64,000 nt of DNA from Neocallimastix lanati (nom. inval.) (GCA_016946835.1 JACVTC010000037.1:1212501-1276500), one strand, 5' to 3'. Positions 34,958-49,637 are shown, numbered from the stretch's first letter. Numbers and translations: made by a program. Notes: generated by a model not told the origin, from the sequence alone.

Positions 34958-36607
34958 TTAATCACAATAGACACTATTACTCACTTGCCAACTTACTGAT
35001 AAAAATTTAGGTTGGGTATACTTGAGGAAATGTTTTCTCCACATCTTAATAAATCTTTCTAGCATGGCATTCTTTTGTTGTTTCTTTTCTTCTTCTTCTT
35101 CTTCTTCTACTACTTTTACTTCTTCTACTTTATTTACTTCACCTATTAATCCTCCTCTACTATTATTCATGGAACTTGGTATTTCAGAATTAATATTATT
35201 ATTTAAGGCATCTGTTGTCATATCTGTTGGGGCTCCATCATCCTTCTCCACTTGAATATGCTCTAAATTCGCCTTTCGATAAACCTCCTCGGGTATCATG
35301 GATATATATTTTTTTGTAGGATTTAACGATGTAGACGATGTTTTTGAAGGATGACCATGACCATGACCATTCTTTTGAAGAGCTTCTTCAGTAATAGGAA
35401 GTAATTTAAATCCTTCCGGTTTATAAGTTTCTTTCATAATTTGCTCTGGCATTGGTAAACGTTGACATCGACAATGACATCGATCTCCACAACATTTATT
35501 TATATAGTGATCTAAAAGTTCAAGATCACGTTCTATACTGGAGCCATTTGGATCATCGGTTTTTTCTTTAGAAGGTGAAAAATGTTTTAATTCTGCTTCT
35601 TTATAATGAATGATTTCATTTTCATCCTTATTTTTATTACTTCTCAATTCTAATTCTAATTTTAATTTTAATTTCTTGGAATCTCTTTCCTTTTTCTTCT
35701 TTTTTTTTCTTGGAGTATCTTGAAAAGATGTTGAGGCTTCTGATAATAATGGTGATGATGATAATGACGACGTCAAAGACGATGATGATGATGATGATGA
35801 TAATGATGATAATGAGGGTGAGGCAGATGGAGATTGTGGAGATGGTAATTGTTCTCCATAACAATTATTTTTTTGTATTTTTTTATTATTATCATTTGAA
35901 GAGACTGAGTTCAAATTAGGTTGTTTGTTATTTATATTATCTTGAGTAATGTTAGTATTGTTATCATTATTATTAGTATTGGTTGTAACTTGAATTTGTT
36001 CCATTTCATTTATATTCTTAGTTTCCTTTTCCTTTAAATTTACAGGGGAAGAAGAAGAGATTGTGGTGGATTCCTTCATTTGACAAGGACAATTCTTTTG
36101 ACAAGAACAGGAACAGGTATATTGATTACTTGAATCCTTATTATTATTATTACTATTATTATCCTTTCCATTCATATCTTCTTCCTTATTGTTATGAATA
36201 GCTAAAATTTGTTTAATGACATATTCACCATGTTCAATAAAATCTTTCGATCTTTCTAAAGTTGGTAAGACCATCGCCTGATCAATCATTTCTTCTCTTG
36301 TCATGAAAGCCGACATATTTCTAGCTTCAAAAAAATTATAAATGGTCTTGAAAAGATATTCCTTTCGTTCCTCAGGAATTTTAGCGGAATGCCATTTTAA
36401 GGCATTAGCTGCCTTAATCACAGGTCGATTCTCCGGATATTCAATATAACCCTTATTTTCAAGAGGCATATCAAATATTTCTACGAGAGCAGTTTTTAAT
36501 TTTTGAGCATGATTTTCATAGTTGGAATGACAAAGCGTACATAGTGGTAAAATATCATGATGCTGTTTTAAATTATTAAAATAAAAAAATAAAAATAAAA
36601 AAAATAA

Positions 36608-36638
<31 letters not shown>

Positions 36639-37796
36639 TAAAAATAAAAATAAAAATAAAAATTAATAATATTATTATTGATGGTGTTATTATTCATTAA
36701 AATATTTATTTAGTTATTATTACAATATTTTAATTAAAATATTATAATAATGAAAATAATAATAATAATAATAATTATAATAATAATAATAATAATAATA
36801 ATAAACATATGAATAAATATTATTTTATAATTTAGTTAATTATTTAACAACAAAAAAAAAAAAAAGCTTTTTTTTTTTAATTTTTTTTTTATTCTTCTTT
36901 TTTTCTATTTTTCTTTTTTATATTATTTTGATACTTTAATATATACATTGCAACTAGAAAATAAAATTCAATTTACATGTTCACTTTGTTTTAAAATATA
37001 GATTACTACTTTTTATTTTCAATAAAAGAAAATTAAAATAATACTTATTAAATTTAAATATTTTATATTATTATTATTACTTACTTATTATTATATTATT
37101 ATTATTTAGAAAAGAAATAAAAACTATTATTTTTATTAATTTTTAGAAATTTTAAAATTGAAATTAAATTAATTTTGAAATCTGATTTTATATAATTTTA
37201 AAATTTTTTTTTTTTTGTTTTTTAGTTTAATTATTTTATTTAATTTTATTTTTATTTTATTTTTTTTCCCCTTAAATTTCTATATAAATGAAATTTTATT
37301 CTTTGACTATTATTATGTTTTTTCATTTTTTTTTTTAATTATTATTTTTTTTTTTCTTTTTTCTTTCTTAAATATATTAAGTTATTTCACTACTTTTTAT
37401 TTTTTTCTTTCTGTATAATTTTATTTTTATTAAAGCTTTCATTTTATACATTATAATTAGTATTACTCAATCTAAAATAATTATAATAGTATAATAGTAA
37501 TAAATTCAAAAAATAAATAATATAAAATAAAAGATGGGAAAATTTTATTTACCGTATGAGATTTTATAAGTTCTGGACACCATTTTCTATAGACATATGG
37601 GAAAACATGGTGAAGGTTTAAATGTTCAGTGGTACCACAAACACAACATTGGTTAGCTCTATCCTCCGTTCCCCATAATGTATCTGAGTGAGACTTACCC
37701 TTAGCAACAAAATTTAAACGAATTGCAATTTCTTCATTTCCTTTGGGTTCAATAATTTCAGCTAAATTTTTGGATAGATACCAATTAATTTTTTTT
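34958..37796 (-). CDS. HNH-like zinc-domain protein resembling the EXD2 exonuclease C-terminal region; 5' end unresolved
   Basis: Two exons are clear: 37553-37796 and 34958-36562, joined by a 990-bp intron (GTAAAT...ACAG) in frame. The join completes a zinc-binding HNH-like module: CCVCGTTEHLNLHHVFPYVYRKW in exon 1 (here CxxC and HH) and HHDILPLCTLCH in exon 2 (CxxCH). It is preceded by NWYLSKNLAEII and followed by a helical region with KIPEERKEYL. From memory this order matches the region after the RNase D-like domain of EXD2-type 3'-5' exonucleases. No exonuclease domain is found upstream. The first visible exon begins in mid-codon after a TTAG acceptor, so at least one more exon is missing. 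The C-terminal two-thirds is low complexity with two Cys-rich patches (CSCSCQKNCPC and CCGDRCHCRC). The nuclease link is an inference. Confidence 0.62.
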
Positions 37797-39689
<1,893 letters not shown>

Positions 39690-39690
<1 letters not shown>

Positions 39691-39887
39691 TTAAATTTAT
39701 TTTAAAAATCAGTCAGTAATATAGGTTTCATAATTAAGTCTATTATATTAAAATATTTTTTTGATTTAGAGATAATTAGTAATAATATAATTACATCTTT
39801 TGAAGTTTTAAAATGTGGCTTATATATTAATTATATTTCAAATACATTTGAAGCAAATTTTGTATGTATATATCATATATTCTAACA
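39690..39887 (-). repeat. Decayed copia-type LTR
   Basis: The right edge is sharp. On the minus strand, AGTTTAGGGGAAAA (polypurine tract, 39888-39901) is followed by TGTTAGAATATATGA. Further on come TTCAAATGTATTTGAAATATAATTAATATATAAGCCACA-like features, as in the 196-bp LTRs at 48.8 and 55.0 kb but diverged. The left edge is estimated from the length of the better copies. Confidence 0.6.
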
Positions 39888-40500
39888 TTTTCCCCTAAAC
39901 TTTGTAATTTTTACAAGACTATTTATTATTAATAATAATATTATTTAAGTTTTAAATATATTATTACTATATTATATCTAAATTATTATTGATTATTTAT
40001 TATTAAAAAAAATATATATATATATATATAATTTGTTTCTATGAATAAAACTTTTAAACTTTTAATTATTCTGTTTATTATGGATATAATTTTTAAATAT
40101 TTAATTAATAAGTATGAACAAGTTTTATATTATGGATTGGATACTTATTATGTTTTACACACCACATTTATATTATTTATGGCAATTTTCTAGTTTTTAC
40201 TCCACATAAATCATTAAAATGAATTCTCTTTGGTTTACGTTCAAATATTTTTTGATTTTGAATAATTTTTTTTTTTTTTTGGTTTAAAGTCAATTAATTA
40301 TTATATTTTATAATTTGATTTTATTCTTTAGCTTTAATTATTTATTAGCTTCAAATGTATCAATAAATATTCTAGGTTTTACAAAAATGTCAATTAATAT
40401 ATTTTATGATTAGGAGTTATGTATATATATTTTTTTGTACATATTACATGAATATTTTTATTCAAATTGTGGCTTATATATTACATTATATATAATATAA
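39888..40500 (-). mobile_element. Internal relic and partial second LTR of the same copia element
   Basis: Between the LTR at 39887 and a second LTR-like piece at about 40347-40500 lie about 450 bp of decayed sequence. The LTR-like piece has GTCAATTAATATATTTTATGA and later TTGTGGCTTATATATTA. On the minus strand 40185-40260 reads RKPKRIHFNDLCG, reminiscent of the start of the copia integrase core (R-x-x-I-H-x-D-x-C-G). Stops follow quickly. This is an old, internally deleted insertion. Confidence 0.42.
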
Positions 40501-41423
40501 TTATTTTTTTTTTATTATTAATGTTTAGGATCATTGATTAAACATTTTTATAGCAAGGAAACAGAATTTTATTATTATTTTTTTTTATTATATTATTGAC
40601 TCTATTAAAATTGATATTTCATTTTAATATAAATATTTATAAAATATAAAAATATTTAAAATGGATTTAAAAATATAATAATCATTTTTTTTTAAAAGAA
40701 AAATAAAAAAAAAAAAAAAAAAAAAGAAAAAAAAAGAATTTTCAACTAACGGATTTATTATAATATTTAAAAATATCTTAAAAAAAATATATATATATAT
40801 ATTTTTTTTAAGATATATATATATAATATATAAAAAGTTTATCTCCACATTTATTTCACAAATACTAACTTATATTAATAAAGATTATTTATTTAAATAA
40901 TTAATAATATATTCATTGAGTTAGTGGTAATTTATTTATTATATATATTTTATTTATTTAATTATTGAAATGATATAATGATTAAATATTGGAGAGATAA
41001 AAAAAATTTTTTTTTTTCCTATTAATATTATAATTAATTTATATTGATCTAATTAAAAATAATAAATATTAGAATAGACTTATCTATATATATTAATCAA
41101 TATATATTTAACCAATAATAATAAATAAATAAAATAAAATGATATTCTATTAATAATGAAATGAATAAATTAATAAATAAATTTATAGTTAAAACTCATA
41201 ATATTATAACATTACTAATCTTTATAGAAAAAGAATTTCAAAATTTCAAATTTTAGAAATTTTAGTTTTAATTTCATTTTCATTTCCATTTTCTATATTT
41301 TTTAATATTAAATTTCAATATTCTCCATTTTTCATATATCAATAATATACCTTTTTTTTTATCAATAATTTATTTATAATAATCCTATAATATAATCAAT
41401 AATAGTGATAATAATAAAACAAA

Positions 41424-42546
41424 ATGAATAATTTATTAAACGCCAACCCAGTTGTTTATGAAGTATCAAAAAAACTCAATATTTCAGATATTAATTATGA
41501 TATCAATGATCAAGATGAAACTAGAGAACCTATAGATAACGAAGAAGTTTTTGGTATATACTTTTAGATATAATTTTAAATATATAAATATATGTATATA
41601 TTTTCAAAGGAAATTTTAAATGATTATTATAAATTGATTAATCGAAATTCCCTTTTTTTTTATAAAAAAAAACTGATTTGGAAATTTTGAAATCCATTTT
41701 AATTTTTTTTTATTTTATAATTCTTTATATTTATTTTTTTTATATCATTTTAATTTAATGAAATGAAATATATATATATATATTATATTTCTTTAATAAT
41801 AATAATAATAATAAAATCCTGTTTCCTTTCTATAAAAAGATTTAATTAGAACTATTAATGATCCTGAACATGTAATTTTTTTTTTTTTTTTTTAAAAAAA
41901 TTTATTATACATATAAAGATTTCTAAAATATAATTAAAAAAATATATATATATTTAAATAGTATAAATGTTATTATTTTTTTTAATTAGATATTAATATA
42001 TTATTTTAATATTTAATTATTATTATTTATTATTATTTATTTTTATTAATATCGTTATAAAATATTTATTTAAAAAAAAAAAAAAGCCATTAACCTTGGA
42101 ACAATTAAATGTTATTCGTTTAGAAAGTGTACACGTTGAAGACAGTAATAACTATGTTTCTGTTACCTTTTTCCCAACTATTCCACATTGTTCTATGGCC
42201 ACTTTAATTGGTCTTTGTATACGAGTTCGTTTACTACGTTCTTTACCTTCTCGTTTTAAAGTAAATTTTTATTACTATTATTATTATTATTTTTTTGTTG
42301 TTATTAAAAATATATATATATATTAATATTCAAAGTAAAACTACCTCACAATTTTATATATAAACTACTTTTTTTTTAATAATTTTTTTTTTTTTTAAAT
42401 ATGTTTTATAATTTTAAAACTCTTTCTTTCTATATACAATATATACTTTTCAATTGGAAAATTTTTATTACATGATTAGATTGATATTTTCGTTGCTGAA
42501 GGTACCCATCAATCCGATGCCGCTGTTAATAAACAATTAAATGAGT

Positions 42547-42620
<74 letters not shown>

Positions 42621-42865
42621 TTTATTTATTATTATTATTTTTATTATTATTTTTTAATTTAATATATATATATAATTATGATAATGAAAATAATTGTTAT
42701 TTATATATATTATTAATATGATTTTTTTTTTATTTTATTTTTATTTTTATTTTTTTTTTAAAAAAAAAAAAAAATTATAGTAAAGAAAGAGTAGCAGCAG
42801 CCTTAGAAAATTCACATTTATTAAAAGTGGTTAATCAATGCTTAATTGAAAGAGAATTAAACTAA
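41424..42865 (+). CDS. CIAO2B: CIAO2B/Cia2 (FAM96B, MIP18-type) cytosolic Fe-S targeting factor
   Basis: Five exons (41424-41553, 41840-41871, 42087-42260, 42480-42544, 42781-42865) join in frame to 161 residues, the usual length. The start [11 protein letters not shown], the [20 protein letters not shown] segment, the hallmark [19 protein letters not shown] with its essential cysteine, [10 protein letters not shown], and [10 protein letters not shown] through VVNQCL all match the family closely. CIAO2B works with CIAO1 and MMS19 in the CIA targeting complex, handing Fe-S clusters to cytosolic and nuclear enzymes such as DNA polymerases and helicases. Introns 1 and 2 end in AAG, and the acceptor of intron 2 directly follows an A run. 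Introns 3 and 4 end in TAG. All four are AT-rich and 215-290 bp long. The ATG is the first in frame. Identification is firm. Confidence 0.95.
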
Positions 42866-43015
42866 AATAAAACAAACCAGCAAGCAAATAACCAAAGAAT
42901 TCAAATATTATTATTATATATATATATTTTTTTTTTCTTATTTATATAGACAAAATATCAGTTGTATTATTTTCAATTTTTATAATAATTAGATTAATAA
43001 AACAATATAAAATAA

Positions 43016-43076
<61 letters not shown>

Positions 43077-43977
43077 TATAAAATATAAAATTCATAAATG
43101 ATCATATCAAAATTAGAAAAATAATATATATGTAAATAACACTATTTTTTTTTTTTTTTTTTATTTAATTAAGAAGAATAGAATGGGAAGGGAAAATATT
43201 AATTTCATTAATAATTAAACTAGATAGAAAATATAGTAAATATATTTAATTTTAAAAAATAAAAAAACACTTACATAAAAAATAAAAACAGTTAACAATA
43301 AAAATAAAAATAAAAATAACAAGATAAAAAATTATATTATACATAAACTTATATATATATTTATATTTTCAATAAGAGATAAACTATAATAAAGATTTTT
43401 TTTTTTTTTTTTAATTAAAAAAAAAATAATAATAAATAAATAAAACTTTTCTTTTACTTATAAATTTTATTTTATTTTATTTATTTTTTATTATTTTTTA
43501 TATAATTTTTTAAAAACTTATAAATAATGGTTATTTATATAAAAATACTTTACTTTTATTTTTGTTTTTTAATTTTTGTTTGGTTTGTTTTAATTTAATT
43601 ATATTTATTCTTTTTTTTTTTTTTTTATTATTTTCATTATAATTATTATTATAATTATTATTATTATTATTATTATTATTAGGTTATTGTAACTATATTA
43701 TATATATATATATATATAAAAGAATAGATAAAATGGATAAAAAAAATAAAAATAAAAAATAAAAATCTATCTATCAATATATATTTTTAATATATATATA
43801 AACCAATGAATTACCCCAGTATAAAAATGATAGTGAATAAAAAACACCCTAAAAAAAAAAAAGTCAAAAAATTCAAATAATTATTATTTTTTCTGATATA
43901 TTATATTTCGTAATATTTCCTTTTTTCAATTTTTTTTTTTTTTTTTTTTTTTTTTCAAATTTATTTTTATATATTCA
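42866..43977. other. AT-rich spacer between convergent genes
   Basis: Contains (AAT)n at about 43018-43076, homopolymers and (TTA)n at about 43660. It holds the 3' ends of CIAO2B (plus) and the ATPase gene (minus). No gene is seen. Confidence 0.7.
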
Positions 43978-46331
43978 CTAATTGCCAATAGTAATGTTAT
44001 TCTCTTTTAATATCATATTCATTGCATATAAGACACATTGATTCTCTGGGAAGAGTACAGGACGTTTGATAATGACAGGTCTATCATTAGTGGAGGATAA
44101 GGAATGATGTTGACGATTGGAAATAGAGGATGGAAGAAGAGGTTCAGGCGAGGTAAATTCCATAATTGTACGATTTAAAAGATGATTTTCTATTAACATG
44201 GCAATGATTTCCCAAAAATCATCTGAACCTGGACCAATTGCTTTTTTATTTTTCTTAGAGGAAGATAAGGATCGACGATAGTCCTCCTCTTCTTCCTCGT
44301 CTACATCTTCTTCATCTAATTCTAATACCAATTTTTCTTCATTAGTTTCAAAACCTTGATTATTTTGGAAAATATATTCCAATTCTTTTTCTTCCACGTA
44401 GCCACGATCTGATTCACTAACCATAATTGCCATTATACGTTTTAAGAGTTGAGGTTGTTCAGAACTATCCAAAAGATTATTTAATTGACTGTAGACTTTA
44501 TTTAATGTGGAGAAATCTAATTCTATTATTTAATATTAAAAAAAAAAAAAAATAAAATAAAATAAAATAAAATAAAATAAAATATATATAAATTAAATAA
44601 AATAATATAATATATACATATATATAGAGAGATTATAGATGATAAATAAATAAATTGTTATATTAAATTAAATTAGTTATTATATTATCAAATTTATTTT
44701 TACCATTAAAATCTTCATAAGGTCTATGAATATATTCTTGTATAAAGTCTTTAATGATAGATAATCTAGTACCGGTAATAGGATAAACGTCTTCAAATTT
44801 TAAATCAATAGCATCTATACCTTCATTATAAAGATAGGAATAATAGAAATCTTGAGCTTCATCATACGTTAAATCTCTTATTGGACAATAACATACAATT
44901 TCATTGGGTATATCTTTAAATAAATAAATAAAATATAATAAAGATTAGTAAATTTTACATTAATATTAAATATTAATTTAGTTAGTTACATTAATTATTA
45001 TAATAAATATAATATTTATAATAAAATTAGGACTTTGATTAAATTATAGATAGATTATGAATATAAATATATTATAAATATACATATTAAATTCAATTTT
45101 AAGGTAGCATAAACTTACTTATATCAATCCAACATTCAACCAAAGGATTGGAAGAAACAAGAATCATATTTAATTTTTTATCGGTTTCTAAACAATTATA
45201 AATCCATTCAAAAATAATTGGATTTATTTTAAGAGAAAGTTCATTTTCTTCTATACTATTATCATCTTCGACGACTTCATTCACATAATTAAAAAGTGAA
45301 AAAGCATCATCAATAATAATTGGAATTTCTTCTGGAATTGATTTTAATAATTCAAGAATTGTTTCATCATCTATAGTAGAGGAAGAGGATATTCTTCCTC
45401 TTCCATTTCTACTACCTCTTCCTGATCTATTTCCACTTATGGAAGGTGATATTTGAAATTTAAGAGTATTGTAAAGGGTTTCATTATTTTTAAAATCATC
45501 GGTTTCCAAAACGATATAATCTATATCTAAAGTTTGTAAAGCATTTTGAATAAGTTCTGTTTTACCACAGGAAGAAGGACCACTAACAATACTAATTTGT
45601 GTTTCATTAGCTAATAAAAGTTCTTCGATTTTTATTTCTTCCAGTTGTCTTGTGAAATAACTATTTTCTAAATTACATGAAATTATGTTATAGATTAAAT
45701 TACATATAAAAATAATAATAAAAATATTAATATTTTTTTTTTTTTTTTTAATTATTATTATTTTAATAATAATAGTAATAATATTATAAGGAAGTTTCAA
45801 TAATAAATAAAAGATTAATCTTATTTTTTATAGAAAGTAAAAAGTAATTATAATTTAAAATTATAAAAATAATAACTAAAAACTTTAATTTTAAAAATTA
45901 CAATAATAAATCTATACTAATGATATGGATGATATGATTTATATATAGTAGAGTATAATAATAATAATATACTAATAATAAAAATTTGATGTTTTTTTTT
46001 TTATATATATACCAATATATTAATAACATGTTATATATAAACAAAAAATAAGACTTACCATTGATATTTTTATTTATATTTTTTGTTTTTCCTTTTTTTG
46101 TTACTTTTTTAGAAGATTTTGTTGAGTTTGATATTTTTTTAGCTGCTACATTATTATCTTTTAAGGATGGAGTTTGTCGTGTAAAAGGATTTTTTACCTT
46201 GGTCATCGAACGACGACCATTTATAGTTTTTCCTGAATTCTTTTTAATTACTTCTGTACTTTTGGAGGAAGAGGAAGAAGAAGGAGAAAGACGTTGATTT
46301 TTTGAACGTTTACTTTTGATAGCTATATTAC

Positions 46332-46373
<42 letters not shown>

Positions 46374-46686
46374 TATTACTATTACTTTTATTTTTATTAG
46401 CATTAAGTTTAGTAGTTGGAGTAATTTCGATAGAATTTCTAGTAATGGTAGCTGAAGGAGATATTTTTTGATTAATTTTTGTTGTTCTCTTTTTTGTTTT
46501 ATCTGCAATTGATATCTTTTTAGTATTTAATTTTTCTTGAATATTTAATTTATTATCCTTATTAATAAAAAGTGATTGATTGATAACTTTATTTTGGGTA
46601 TTTATAGAAAAGAAGCGTTCCTTTAATAATAGAGGCTTCACACCTGCTAAAATATTTTTAGTATTATTTGAAATTTCAGGTAACAT
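43978..46686 (-). CDS. AAA+/archaeal-type (ATPase_2-like) P-loop NTPase
   Basis: Four exons on the minus strand (46059-46686, 45119-45667, 44704-44913, 43978-44522) join in phase to about 643 residues. Residues 1-209 are a basic, Ser/Asn/Lys-rich extension. The P-loop domain follows: ENSYFTRQLEEI, Walker A GPSSCGKTE, Walker B IPIIIDDAF and a sensor-like MILVSSN. A lid-like helical region has LTYDEAQDFYYSYL and FEDVYPITGTRLSIIKDFI. This order is that of the archaeal ATPase (ATPase_2) group of STAND-like NTPases. ORC5 is a less likely alternative. The C-terminal part is acidic (EEDVDEEEEED) and helical. The start MLPEISNNTKNILAG with KERFFSIN could be an organelle-targeting peptide. Introns use GTAAGT or GTAAAA donors and TAG, AAG and TAG acceptors. 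Substrate and role are unknown. Confidence 0.78.
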
Positions 46687-48786
46687 TTTTTATTTTTTTA
46701 TTTATTATTTAGTAATATTATAATATTATAATTGTTAATGGAGTATCTTCTTTATTTTTACTTGTTTTTTTGTTTTTGAATAAAAATATATATATATTTA
46801 TAATTTTATTTAATAAAGTTGAAAATTATATTTTATGAATATATATAATATAAAATCTAAATAGCTTCTAATTTTATTTATTTTTTCTTAAAAACAAAAA
46901 AAAAAAAAAAAAAAAAAAAAAAAGAATTTTGTTATTACTATTTATTAATTTATTTTTTCTTTTTTATAAGCACTTTATTTTTACTTTTTTCTATTTTAAA
47001 TTCTATCTAAATATTATTTTTATATTTTTTTTAATATTTTTACTTTATTTATTAAAATTAAGAAAAAAAATTTTTTTAAAAATATTTATAAAAAAAGGAA
47101 AAAAAATTTTTTTTAAAATATTTATTAAAAAAAATAAAAAAATAAAGTATCTTTTATTTTTATTTTTTTATTAATTATTTAAAAAAATATTATTTATTTA
47201 TAACACATTAATATTCATTAATATTTTATAAATAATTTATTTATTTATTCAATTTTTATTTATTAACTTATTATTTATATTTTAAGTTTTTTTTTCTTTC
47301 AATTTCATTTTCTTTTTAAAAAAGTTTTTTTTCGGATTTTCTTTTTTAATTAAAAATCAATTATAGAATATATTAGAATATATATATAATATATATAAAT
47401 TAATTTAATTTTTAAATCAAATCAAATTTTAACCAAGAGAAAAAAAAATTTTTTTTGAAATTATTTTTTTCCTTCAAATAGTTTTCATTCCATTTAAAAT
47501 AAATGAATAAATAATTAATATATTAAATAAATATAAATTATATAAATAAATTAATATATAATTATTTAAATAAATTATTTAATTAATAAATGAAAAAAAT
47601 TTAATTATCCATAAATGAAAAAAAAAATATAAAAAAAGTTTACATTTTGTAATTATATGAAAAAAATGTTCAAATAAACTTGATATTATCATACAAATTT
47701 CATTTTACTATTTATCATACACATTCATTTTATTATTTACATATTAATTTTTTTTTTTTCAAAAAAAAAAAAAAAAAACATATTCAATATTATATTCCAT
47801 TAGAACAGTAGCTATTATGAACAAGTTTAAAAAAAAAATTAGTTCCAAGTAGTAGTAATATGAACATTCGTGATTTTATTAATTATATTAATTATTTTAA
47901 TTTCAGAGATTATATCAAAATGGATTATTAAAGTTGGAAGTATAAAATTATTGTTTTATCATATTATTATTATTTTGTTATTATTTATTATTATTATTAT
48001 TATTTATTATTATTTATTATTATTATTATTATGTTAATTATAAATTTAAATAATAAAAAAATTATTTATTATTATTATTATTATTTATTATTATTTATTA
48101 TTATTATTATTATGTTAATTATAAATTTAAATAATAAAAAAATTATTTATTATTATTATTATTATTTATTATTATTTATTATTATTATTATTATTATTAT
48201 GTTAATTATAAATTTAAATAATAAAAAAAAATTAAAAATTAAAAATTAAAAATTTTATAATAAGAAATGTATATATACATATTTTGTAATGTTTCAATAT
48301 ATAATAAAATTGAAATATCTATGGATGACAAAAAATTTATAATTTTTAATAAATAATATTTTAAATAAAGGATGAAATATTGCAAACTAATATTTATATC
48401 TTTTTTTTATATCTTAAAAAATTTTAATAATTAATATACAAATAAAAAATAAAATACAGAAAATAAATTAAAAGAATGAACAACTATTATTTATTATTTA
48501 TTATTATTATTACTAATTATTACTACAAATTTTTTATTTATTATTTATTATTATTTATTGTTTATTATTTATTATTTATTATTTATTATTCAATTATTCA
48601 ATTGTTTATTATTTATTATTTATTATATATTATTTATTATTTATTATTACTTATTAATTTATTATTTATTGCTTATTAATTTATTATTTATTATTTCAAT
48701 TATTTATTATTTATTATTTATTATTTATTATTTATTATTTATTATTATTTATTTATTATTTATTAATAAATACTCTTTTTATTATT
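46687..48786. other. AT-rich intergenic region with VNTR-like repeats
   Basis: No gene seen. At 48010-48225 a block with ATGTTAATTATAAATTTAAA and (TTA)n is repeated about 2.5 times with a period of 81-87 bp. From 48480 to 48786 a TTATTTA/TTA tract leads up to the outer retroelement. Confidence 0.75.
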
Positions 48787-48982
48787 TGTTAAGAGTTATG
48801 AATTTATGGTTTATAATAATGTCAATTTTATTAATATATTTTATGATAAAGAGTTACTAGCACTTAATTATTCTAAATTAAATGCTTTTATATTAATACA
48901 TTGTGGCTTATATATTATTTATATTACAATATGTTTCAATACATTTGAAGTTTATTTTTCATACATTTCACATATTCTAACA
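48787..48982 (-). repeat. 3' LTR of outer copia-type element
   Basis: On the minus strand it starts TGTTAGAATATGTG and ends ACTCTTAACA. It contains GCCACA and ATATAAAAG. About 160 bp are identical to the 5' LTR, while the 32 bp at its 3' end differ at 9 sites. Confidence 0.85.
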
Positions 48983-49012
48983 TTCCCCCCTCAAACCAAA
49001 TTATTTTAAAAT

Positions 49013-49625
49013 TGTAACGAATATTGGAATATCCGTGTTTTAAAGAGTGTAACACAATAGGTAAGCACTTTTTGATTAATAAGTAATTTGGTTTTTTAAA
49101 ATATAGTTTTATTAATTAAGAAATTTAAAAATATTAATTATAAAGATTAATTATTGTAATATTTCGAATTACTTATTAATTAATTCAATAATTAATAAAA
49201 ACACAATTTTTAAAAAATATTTTTTTTTTTGGCTGCGAAATTCACTCCTATTTATAGTTTTTCAAAATTTAAATCCATAAAAATTTAAAACCATAAAATC
49301 ATTAAAAAGTTTCATAAAAATTGATTATTTTCGGTTAAAAAGAATCTAAAAGAAATAATGATAAAAGATAAATTAAAATAGAATTTCTATCTGATTTGTT
49401 TCTATTAATTTCTAAGAATTTCTTTTGTTAATTTTTTTTTATAGAAATTTATACAGAAACAAATACAGAAACAAATACAGAAATGAAGTATAAAAATTCT
49501 TTAAAATTTAAATGATATAAAATTTTAGTAAAGGTGTGAGTCGAACCCTAGTGGTTCAGGCTGAGGTCATAGTGACTAACCACTATGCCAGCATTCTAAT
49601 TTCTAGTTTTTTAAGATTCGTTACA
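49013..49625 (-). repeat. 3' LTR of gypsy element
   Basis: 613 bp. On the minus strand it holds tRNA-like A and B boxes (49580-49590, 49537-49547), a TATAAA box (49251-49256) and GTGTTTTTAT (49195-49204), the same order as in the 5' copy. By eye no difference from the 5' LTR was found. Confidence 0.95.
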
Positions 49626-49637
49626 TGGTCCTCCTCT
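49626..49637 (-). promoter_or_regulatory. Polypurine tract of gypsy element
   Basis: AGAGGAGGACCA on the minus strand lies directly upstream of the 3' LTR, the expected plus-strand primer site. Confidence 0.8.

Noticed and set aside
34753-34974. Frames in the C/T-only stretch
   Set aside because: Simple polypyrimidine repeat; both strands give only F/S/L or K/R/E runs.
34958-36697. Start of the EXD2-like gene at 36697
   Set aside because: The N-terminal F/Y repeats of that frame are intron sequence. The exon begins after CAG at 36563, in phase with the exon at 37553-37796.
45668-45800. N-terminus of a separate ORF ending at 45099
   Set aside because: The poly-Ile/Lys start is intron. The TTTAG acceptor before 45667 joins in phase to the exon ending at 46059.
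48476-48860. Overlapping Y/L/I-rich frames
   Set aside because: Translation of a TTATTTA tract and part of an LTR.
49537-49600. Functional tRNA gene in the gypsy LTR
   Set aside because: A and B boxes are present, but acceptor, anticodon and T stems do not pair. At most it is a tRNA-derived promoter.
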